Assembly: GCA_023395615.1 (NCBI GenBank)
Contig: JAEWYP010000028.1
Location: forward strand, 1 to 12,132
Reading direction: 5' to 3'
DNA from: Bacillota bacterium
GTDB lineage: Bacteria > Bacillota > Clostridia > Christensenellales > Aristaeellaceae
DNA: 12,132 bases
The translations under genes were made by a program, and so were the position numbers. Within the stretch, counting starts at the first letter, position 1, and every line of letters starts with the position of its first letter. The notes beneath the pieces were generated by a model. The model was not told the origin of the DNA, did not search any database, and was given only the letters and a program-made list of their open reading frames with translations. Below, one piece after another: positions 1 to 6,583 of the stretch.

Positions 1-12
1 GGAAGGCCCGGT

Positions 13-3000
13 TCAGATCTCCCAAAGCCGCTTCATGGAATTGAATGCCCGCACATAACCCGCGAACTCGTCCGGGCCGGTCAGCTCATTGTCCAACACA
101 GTTTCCAGCTCAATCGCGGCGGAGGGCTTCATACGGATCACCTTCGGGTCAGGGTCGCGTTCAAAGGCGCGGCCCAGTAATTTTTCGCCCGCCTGCGGGA
201 AAGCGGCGTAGAAGGCGGTCAGATAGTCCGTGAGCAGGCCCCGGCGATGCGGTTTGGCCTGCGCCTGTGCGGGCGCGACCGGTTCGCCGCCCTGTACGCT
301 GCTGCGCAGGCGGGAAACATCCGCAAGCAGCCCGCGCGCCACTTCCTGCTTGGGGTGACGGCTTTGCACCAGCACCAGCTCCTGCACGGGATGGTCTGCC
401 GACAGCCCGTTCAGTGCCAGGCGGAATAGCTTACTGCGGGCGTCCCGGTCAAACAGTTTCAGGAACTGGCCGCCGTTGCCCGCCACGCAAAGCTCCATAC
501 GGGGGCTGAGCAGGGCGCGGGTCTCCGGGGTCTGCGCGCAACGATCCAGTAATTCCCCGCAAAGGCGGAACAGGAAACCAAAATGCAGCAGAAGCAGACT
601 TTCCAGCAGGCTTACGCGGCCTTCGCCGCGCGCGTCGGCCATCATCCTTGCGATACCCTCGGTCTGCCGGGCGAAAAACGAGTCCAGCAGAAACACATTT
701 TTCTGGCGCATACGCAGCGAGGTCTGCCCTGCCGCGAACGCCTGCGACATTTCGCTCACCAGTGCGCGCAGGCTGTCGTCCGCATTTTGGAAATCCTGCT
801 CAAACTCCGCGCGGCGGCGAGAGGACAGCGAGTCAAACAGAATCTGGCGACAGCCCAGCAGCAGCGACGCTTCGGCGGCAGGGGCGGTTTCACCGCTCAG
901 CCACACGCTCAGGTCTGTGGTGCCGCCGCCCACATCCATGTTCAGATATCCGCTGCGCGCGTTTACTTCGTTGCGGGTGCGGAAATACAGGCCGTCGGCC
1001 TGGTTTTCGCTGGCGTAGAGCACGGAAGGAATTCCCGACGTGAGGGGCATGCCCGTTTCCGCGGCCACGTCCTTGGCAAGGGAACGCACCATTTCCAGAT
1101 AGGCTTCCTGTCGGTGAAGCGGCATGGCGTTGGGCATCGAAATGCGCCAGCTGAGGGAGGGCGAACCGGCCATGCGGGTCGCGAGCGAAGCCTGCAGCAG
1201 GGTTTGTTTCAGGAACAGTCGCAGACAACGCACCACATACGGCTCCTCGCCCCACTTCAGGTCGTAATAAAGCGCGCTGGGGTTTTTGCGCAGCAGGGTG
1301 GTAAGGTCGGGCGGGTAGTAGATATGTCCGTCCAGCAGAGGAACATTCCATTTCTGCTCGTCGTCCGAAAACAGGTCCATTACGCTGCCGAACGCCGAAG
1401 GGTTGCCGGGGTCGGCGGCGATTTTCTGCGGCAGAAATTCCTCCGGCAGCAGGGCGGAATCGTCGTTTGCGCCAAGCAACAGGGTTTTAAGCCATTCCGG
1501 CGCAAGCGCAGCGGGGCGTAGCTGTTCGCCCTGCCGAAGCATTACGGTCGTAGCGTTGGAACCGAAGTCGATCGCCACGGCGGCGGGATCCGCCCGCTTC
1601 AGCTGGGTAACAGGATCGTCGTTGGGCAGCGCGCCGAGGCTTACTTTGCCGCGGGTAAGCGCGACATACGCGGGCCAGTCGGACACTCTGGCAACCTGCC
1701 AGCGGTATCCGGCCTGCCCGGGGTTTTGAGCCGCGCGGGGCTCGCCCTGCGTCCATCCTTCCTGCGCGGGGGCCAGTACGGTGAGCGTTTCCGGGCGTTG
1801 GGCAAGGATATAATAGGTTTGCCACTGGCCACGAGCCAGTCGTACGGCGGGCCAGCAACACACGGTGGGCAGCGTGGGGGATACCACGGCTGCGCCCTGT
1901 GCGTATTCTTCGCCCAGTGTATACACACGGGTCAGGTCAATCTGGTTATGGCATACGGCGTCCCGGGCGCGGTAACTGCGCACCAGGCGCATCCGCGCGC
2001 GAATCTTGCGCCCGTCTTCCGTGAGCTCAAAATGAAAGTCCTCAGCCGGCAGCCTGGGGCGAAACTCCTCCTCCGTGCTTTCTCCGGCGGCGCGGGTGAG
2101 CCACAGCGCCAGTTCCGCGCTGACGGGCGGGATGGCGTACAGCGCGTCGGCGCCCGCGACCGCGCAGGCCGCGTTCAGCGCCGGGTCGGTAAAGGGTGGG
2201 GCGCCGTGGCGCAGGAGGAGACAGTCCGAAAAAGCGTGGATCAGCGCATCGGCGTCCGGCAGGCCCACCATGTCCCGCGCAAGCCCGGACAGGGTGGCGG
2301 GCACGTCGGATAACGGCAGTTCCAGCGACAGGGCGCGGTCGCCCGCCTCCCGGAAATTCGCCAGCTTCTGGCACCATTTCCGCAGCAGCTCGATCACCTT
2401 CCGGCTGGCGCTGGTATCCGCGCCGGACAGCGCCGTAAGATGGTTGGCCAGCTCCACAAAACGCTTGGCAACGGCGCGGTTCCATTCCCCGTCGTATTGC
2501 AGCGGCAGCGAAATTTCCGCCCACAGGATTTGCAGCACTTTCAGCTCCTCCGGCGTGTTGACCGGCTCCAGCAGGTAGCGGGGGGATTCGATGGCGAAAG
2601 GCTGGCCGTGAAACGAGTAGGTGGTTACGCGCAGGCCCGCGAACTCCCGGGGCGCATCGCTGCCTTCCGGGGCAAACCGGGTAAGCAGGGTGTTGCGGTT
2701 CAACTCCGCGACCGACAGGGGAATCTCCCGGCGGGTGATGCCCGGCAGGGCGCTGCGCTCAAACAGGCCGTACACCGCAAGCGCGCGGATGTACAGCTCC
2801 GTCTGCGCGTGGGGATCGCCTGCTTCCAGCCGCTCACGCCAGGAGGTGCGCATGGTTTGCAGGTCGCAGATAAACCGGTCGATCAGCCCGCTTAAGGCGG
2901 TGTCGGCGGCGTAAAGCGGGCTGCTCAGCGCGGGCCGTTCGTTCAGCGCCTGCAGATAGCGCAGGCATTGCAGCAGGCGCATACGGTCCGCCTCGTCCAG

Positions 3001-3636
3001 ATAGGCGCACGGGTCGTTAAAACGCCGGCGGGAGCGGTCATACCAGCGCACGCAGGCGGGCAGAATGCCGGACAGGTCGCCCGGGTTGGCCGCGGGGGCC
3101 AGCACCACCGCCGGAGACAGCACACCCAGAGGCCGCTGATCCGGTACCCCGTCGTGCGTGGCGGTTAAAACAAACGCGTTCAGGCCGAACCTGAGCCGTT
3201 CGGGGGACAGCGCGGCGCGCACCCCGCGCAAAAACGGCCCGCCCGCGCCTGCCAGCATATCTTCACAGCTCAGTTCCGGCCAGGTGGCGTCCTTTTGCCA
3301 GCCGTCCCATAAAAGCAGCAGGGCCAGCATAGCGCGCCAGTCGATCATTTCCTGATGGCGCATGGCTTCCGCGTGCGGCAGGCGCATCAAACGGCGCAGC
3401 TGCGCTTCGCCCGCCAGCACGTCCGGGATGGAGTACCCCACGTCCTCCCCGGCGGTCTCCATGTTTCGGGCGAAGCTTTCCAGCCACTCGTGCGGTTTCT
3501 GGTTGCCGTCGCTCACAATGCCCGCGTGGTTCTGGTATCCGGTGTGAAACCCCTCGCCCATGGCGGGCAGCAGGGTGAGGTAGGTGGGCTTGTGCCCGGA
3601 CTCCGCCGTTGTCTGCGGCGGCTGTTTACGCTTCAT
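13..3636 (-). CDS. Actin/Hsp70-like ATPase with ~690-residue N-terminal extension
   Basis: Predicted cytosolic 1207-residue protein; no signal peptide or membrane segment is evident. The C-terminal part has the three landmarks of the actin/Hsp70/MreB ATPase fold in order: phosphate-1 loop DFGSNATTVML (from D690), phosphate-2 loop MDVGGGTTDLSVW (M900-W912) and adenosine-type VAGNGGQFL (from V1051). About 115 residues follow the fold. The first ~690 residues match no domain I recognise; they look largely helical, with a Trp-rich segment near residues 100-125. A simple FtsA or MreB is only about 350-450 residues, so this is a fusion or a distinct family. The ATG overlaps the stop of the tubulin-like gene (ATGA), and GGAGGAGGA at 3643-3651 lies inside that gene, so translation is probably coupled. 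The TGA is at 13-15; any further operon genes lie outside the window. The ATPase assignment is firm; cellular role and polymerisation are unknown. Confidence 0.85.
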   Translation of the reverse strand: MKRKQPPQTTAESGHKPTYLTLLPAMGEGFHTGYQNHAGIVSDGNQKPHEWLESFARNMETAGEDVGYSIPDVLAGEAQLRRLMRLPHAEAMRHQEMIDWRAMLALLLLWDGWQKDATWPELSCEDMLAGAGGPFLRGVRAALSPERLRFGLNAFVLTATHDGVPDQRPLGVLSPAVVLAPAANPGDLSGILPACVRWYDRSRRRFNDPCAYLDEADRMRLLQCLRYLQALNERPALSSPLYAADTALSGLIDRFICDLQTMRTSWRERLEAGDPHAQTELYIRALAVYGLFERSALPGITRREIPLSVAELNRNTLLTRFAPEGSDAPREFAGLRVTTYSFHGQPFAIESPRYLLEPVNTPEELKVLQILWAEISLPLQYDGEWNRAVAKRFVELANHLTALSGADTSASRKVIELLRKWCQKLANFREAGDRALSLELPLSDVPATLSGLARDMVGLPDADALIHAFSDCLLLRHGAPPFTDPALNAACAVAGADALYAIPPVSAELALWLTRAAGESTEEEFRPRLPAEDFHFELTEDGRKIRARMRLVRSYRARDAVCHNQIDLTRVYTLGEEYAQGAAVVSPTLPTVCCWPAVRLARGQWQTYYILAQRPETLTVLAPAQEGWTQGEPRAAQNPGQAGYRWQVARVSDWPAYVALTRGKVSLGALPNDDPVTQLKRADPAAVAIDFGSNATTVMLRQGEQLRPAALAPEWLKTLLLGANDDSALLPEEFLPQKIAADPGNPSAFGSVMDLFSDDEQKWNVPLLDGHIYYPPDLTTLLRKNPSALYYDLKWGEEPYVVRCLRLFLKQTLLQASLATRMAGSPSLSWRISMPNAMPLHRQEAYLEMVRSLAKDVAAETGMPLTSGIPSVLYASENQADGLYFRTRNEVNARSGYLNMDVGGGTTDLSVWLSGETAPAAEASLLLGCRQILFDSLSSRRRAEFEQDFQNADDSLRALVSEMSQAFAAGQTSLRMRQKNVFLLDSFFARQTEGIARMMADARGEGRVSLLESLLLLHFGFLFRLCGELLDRCAQTPETRALLSPRMELCVAGNGGQFLKLFDRDARSKLFRLALNGLSADHPVQELVLVQSRHPKQEVARGLLADVSRLRSSVQGGEPVAPAQAQAKPHRRGLLTDYLTAFYAAFPQAGEKLLGRAFERDPDPKVIRMKPSAAIELETVLDNELTGPDEFAGYVRAFNSMKRLWEI

Positions 3637-5735
3637 ACGTTGTCCTCCTCCATCACGCAGGCGAGCAGGGCAGCCATGAACCCGGCGAAATCGGCCTGTG
3701 GCCCTTCGCCGACTCCGCTGCCGCCGCCCAGACCCGCCACAGCCTGCACCGCCGTTACCCGGTCGGGCACGCGCTGGGATACGGTGCGGGGGAACCCATC
3801 CCAGAGGGCTTTGCGGAGGGCTTCGACCGCCTGCCGGTCGCGGGAGGCGCTGTCCGCCCCATACTGACGCAGCAGCTCCCGCATGGCGCTGATCGCTTCG
3901 GGGTTAAACAGATGGTTGCCGGACGGTTCGTCGTCCGTCAGCGTCGCGGGCACGTCGGCTACGTGCTTTTCCACGGCCCGGGCGATGTCCGCGTTCACCA
4001 GCGCCAGACGGTCCTCCATGCCCGCGTAGGCGCGCAGCATCCCTTCGCGGCGGGCCTTTTCTTCCCGCAGAGCGTTGGGGTCCATGCGCGCGGCGTCTTC
4101 CGCTTCCAGCCGGGCGATTTTTGCGTCCTGCTCTGCAAGGGCCTGCCGCTGCGCTTCCAGCTTTTCAAAACGGCCTGTCTTTTCGCCCTGAAGCACCGCC
4201 AGAAAAGTGCGTCCCCCCACGACGGGGATCAGCTCGTCCAGCCGGGCGCGCAGGCGCGTGTAGTCCCCCGCGCCGGGGGTTGCGCCGTCCAGCCCCGCGG
4301 CGGGCGAGGCTTTATAGCGCAGGGTGTCCGCCTGCTGATCCACCAGAGCGTGATATACGTCGAACAGCTCCCGGCCGCGCAGTTCAATTTCCTTTTCCGG
4401 GCGCAGGGTGGGCGGCAGGGTGCGAAGCACCTGCCACAGCCAGTTAATATAGAATGCCAGCAGGCGGTACAGCGCGTCGAACAGCTTTTCCAGCTGGGCG
4501 CGCTGGGTAACGCCGTAATGCCGCACATCGTGAAAATAGGCCGTCCAGTAGTTCACCGTGCGGGCCAGGCGGCGGTCGTCCTTGCGGATGCAGGCGCGAA
4601 GCGTGGGGTAACATTCACCCAGAAACAGCGCCGCCGCCTTGGCGAGGCCGCCGTAGGCGTTGTGGTACAGCCCGGCTTCGTCGTCAAAACACTCCCAGGA
4701 CACATCGTGGGAGTGCCACTGGTAGTAATACACATCCATGTTGCGGGCCTCGGACCCGCGAAAACCCGTGCGGTAGAAGCGGGCCGCGCAGCGCGCCGCC
4801 AGCCACTCCAGCAGGTGCGCGTCGTTTTCCTGCGTCTGCGAACCGGTGGAGTAAACCCGCGTGGTGACGAACGCTTCCTTGGGCAGACCCAGCAGATACA
4901 GCGCGTCGTACAAGCCGTGGGTATCATCCTCGTCGGAGCGCACCATCCCCTCCATGCCGTAATATTGCAGGGCGGTGCGCGCCTTGTCCGGGAAAGCGGA
5001 GGATTTCACCGCGATTTCCAGCGTTTCGTCCACGGCGGCGGCAGGCACGTCGTAATACGGCAGCATCAGCACCGCCGACAGGATAAACCGGTCCATATAA
5101 TTGCTGAAACAGTTGCGCAGATACCGCGCGACACTGGGGATGCCGCTTGCGCCGGTACCGCCGAAGATGGAGCCGGCCAGCAGCACCTTTACGGTTTCGC
5201 CCGCGTCCAGCTCCCGCTGCATCCGGTTCAGCGTCGTTACCATCTCGTCCGGCTGGCCCTGCGCGGCCGCGTCGCCAAGGTTGTTGAGCATCTCCGCGAA
5301 AAACAGCACACCCAGATCGGGGTGGCCGCGGAAGCCTTCGCTGTACTCCAGCCCCGCCTCGGTGCGGGAGAACAACGTCTGTGCTAGCAGCCGGTCGCGG
5401 CGATGGTTCAGCGTCATATCGTCTACCGAGGCGGCGCGGCGGGCCAGGTTCATGTTCCACCGCTCCACGCTTAACGCCGTGTGAAAGCCTTTATGCGGCG
5501 CGGGCGAAGCCGCGAAAGCGGAACGCACCTGCTCGTACTGCTCGGCGGCCTGCCGGGCGCGCGTGGTGTTGCCACAGGCCGCGTCCACATCCACAATCAG
5601 CGCGTTCAGCGCCGGGATCGGCTCGCGTTTGCCGTTTGCGCCCACGGTATACAGCGCGTCCGCCGCGCAGGCGTACACGAGGGATTCCAGAATTTTGTTG
5701 CCGGTGCCGCCGATGGCGATGAAATAGTAGGACAT
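3633..5735 (-). CDS. Tubulin/FtsZ-like GTPase, large bacterial tubulin-like family
   Basis: 700-residue predicted cytosolic protein. The N-terminus YYFIAIGGTGNKILESL (residues 3-19) is a glycine-rich first nucleotide loop; LNALIVDVDA (43-52) is the following strand; SIFGGTGASGIP (189-200) is the tubulin signature loop, equivalent to GGGTGSG. These mark a tubulin-superfamily nucleotide-binding domain over about residues 1-250. It is much longer than FtsZ (~350-400 residues). A long helical region follows, with a predicted coiled coil at about 517-590, then a GLGGGSGVGEG stretch (668-678), a hydrophobic helix and an acidic end (MEEDNV). I chose the ATG at 5733-5735 because AGGAGG (5740-5745) lies 4 nt upstream and the conserved loop starts at once; an upstream in-frame TTG at 5765 lies inside the repeat element. 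It overlaps the actin-like gene by 4 nt. GTP binding is well supported by motif; polymerisation and any membrane role are inference. Confidence 0.87.
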   Translation of the reverse strand: MSYYFIAIGGTGNKILESLVYACAADALYTVGANGKREPIPALNALIVDVDAACGNTTRARQAAEQYEQVRSAFAASPAPHKGFHTALSVERWNMNLARRAASVDDMTLNHRRDRLLAQTLFSRTEAGLEYSEGFRGHPDLGVLFFAEMLNNLGDAAAQGQPDEMVTTLNRMQRELDAGETVKVLLAGSIFGGTGASGIPSVARYLRNCFSNYMDRFILSAVLMLPYYDVPAAAVDETLEIAVKSSAFPDKARTALQYYGMEGMVRSDEDDTHGLYDALYLLGLPKEAFVTTRVYSTGSQTQENDAHLLEWLAARCAARFYRTGFRGSEARNMDVYYYQWHSHDVSWECFDDEAGLYHNAYGGLAKAAALFLGECYPTLRACIRKDDRRLARTVNYWTAYFHDVRHYGVTQRAQLEKLFDALYRLLAFYINWLWQVLRTLPPTLRPEKEIELRGRELFDVYHALVDQQADTLRYKASPAAGLDGATPGAGDYTRLRARLDELIPVVGGRTFLAVLQGEKTGRFEKLEAQRQALAEQDAKIARLEAEDAARMDPNALREEKARREGMLRAYAGMEDRLALVNADIARAVEKHVADVPATLTDDEPSGNHLFNPEAISAMRELLRQYGADSASRDRQAVEALRKALWDGFPRTVSQRVPDRVTAVQAVAGLGGGSGVGEGPQADFAGFMAALLACVMEEDNV

Positions 5736-5753
5736 AACGCCTCCTGTGGCATG

Positions 5754-5913
5754 ATACGATTTCAAACCTTAGCGCCTCTATCTCGCTGCGTTTTTGCCCT
5801 CTGACTTCGTCACAAAGGCTTGACGCAGTCCCCCGCTACGCCTTCGCCTTTGTTCCTCGCCATAGAACAAAACCGCTCGCGATCTATGACGCACTAAGGA
5901 TTTGAAATCGTAT
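5754..5913 (+). mobile_element. MITE-like element, copy 1
   Basis: A 160-bp non-coding element bounded by inverted repeats: the left end reads ATACGATTTCAAACCTTAG, and the right end read on the other strand reads ATACGATTTCAAATCCTTAG. A second copy at 8795-8953 is about 85% identical over its whole length and in the opposite orientation. Both ends carry TA, which fits a TA-target (IS630/mariner-type) MITE, but a target duplication longer than TA is not visible. It fills most of the 209-bp gap between the membrane-protein stop and the tubulin-like start and ends 8 bp before that gene's ribosome binding site. No open reading frame inside it looks real. Internal arms CAAAGG (5813-5818) and CCTTTG (5847-5852) form a hairpin that could act on a read-through transcript. 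Confidence 0.8.
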
Positions 5914-5944
5914 AACAGGGTGGGAATGCGTCGGGAACGAGCTG

Positions 5945-6553
5945 TTACAGCCGCCGGAAATAGGCGTGCCGGCCCGAAATGGCGGGCGGAGCGGCCAGCC
6001 GGGAACACAGCGCCGCCGCCGTGAGGACAAGCAGGAAACCGCCAAAGTACAGCAGATAATCCCACAGGCCGCGATCCGCGATGCGGCTTATACCCGCCAG
6101 ATATAGCGCCGTGGCTGCCAGCAGGTTGACCGCGCCGATGCCCAGCATGGACGCGTGATAGCTGCGGCGGGCGCGCAGGGCCGCGCGCGCGGCCTGCCGG
6201 GGATGGACGTACCGGGCCCGCCATAACAGCTGCCAAACGAGGCTTGCCAGCCACGCGGCGGCGACCGCCGCGCCCACGACCATTCGCCACTGCTGATCCC
6301 GTACGGTCAGCGCGCTTTGCAAAGCGGCCGGGTCCGCCCCGGAAGGCAGCACAGCGGTTTCACCCGCAGCGACGGGCAGCAGGGCTGTTATCTGGGTCGG
6401 CAGGGTCGGGGCCGTGCCCGCCAGTTTGTAAGGGTACAGGGATTTTAACCCCAGATAGGGCAGCAGCAGCGCGATCCCCCAGCATAGAATATAGCAAAGC
6501 AGTACCTTGGTGCGGTTATGGGCTTTGGGGGTAACGGCGGCGGCTTTCGGCAT
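5945..6553 (-). CDS. Four-helix integral membrane protein, family not recognised
   Basis: A 202-residue protein with four predicted transmembrane helices at about residues 17-40, 89-111, 133-155 and 163-184. Between helices 1 and 2 is a Pro/Ala/Gly-rich stretch (41-88) that would be extracytoplasmic if the basic N-terminus (K10, R14, K16) stays inside. The loop between helices 2 and 3 (R112-R130) is very Arg-rich and should be cytoplasmic by the positive-inside rule, which agrees. No catalytic motif or known family signature is visible. The ATG at 6551-6553 follows a GAAAGGG-type site about 9 nt upstream, weaker than its neighbours' sites. It starts 30 bp after the lipoprotein stop, so the two are almost certainly co-transcribed. 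By context it could anchor the lipoprotein or connect the envelope side to the cytosolic tubulin-like and actin-like proteins; that is inference. Confidence 0.75.
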   Translation of the reverse strand: MPKAAAVTPKAHNRTKVLLCYILCWGIALLLPYLGLKSLYPYKLAGTAPTLPTQITALLPVAAGETAVLPSGADPAALQSALTVRDQQWRMVVGAAVAAAWLASLVWQLLWRARYVHPRQAARAALRARRSYHASMLGIGAVNLLAATALYLAGISRIADRGLWDYLLYFGGFLLVLTAAALCSRLAAPPAISGRHAYFRRL

Positions 6554-6583
6554 GAACAGACGCCCTTTCTTGCGGAAATACGG

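Noticed and set aside
668..678. Residues 668-678 of the tubulin-like protein (GLGGGSGVGEG) as a second tubulin signature
   Set aside because: Coordinates are residues. It lies near the C-terminus after a coiled coil, not in a nucleotide-binding fold; the real signature is GGTGASG at residues 192-198.
583..1521. 312-codon open frame on the + strand
   Set aside because: It is antisense to the actin-like ATPase domain, with no recognisable motif; a shadow of GC-rich coding sequence.
3609..5387. 592-codon open frame on the + strand
   Set aside because: It lies antisense to the tubulin-like gene, whose motifs are clear. GC-rich codon use leaves few stops in the opposite frame; its translation is low-complexity and resembles no family.
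5750..5756. TATCAT as a -10 box just before the tubulin-like gene
   Set aside because: No -35 or TGn extension is at a fitting distance, and a start from it would leave almost no leader before the ribosome binding site.
5778..6290. 170-codon minus-strand frame overlapping the membrane-protein gene and MITE copy 1
   Set aside because: It overlaps the four-helix gene in another frame, ends inside the repeat element and encodes an Arg/Gly-rich, featureless product.
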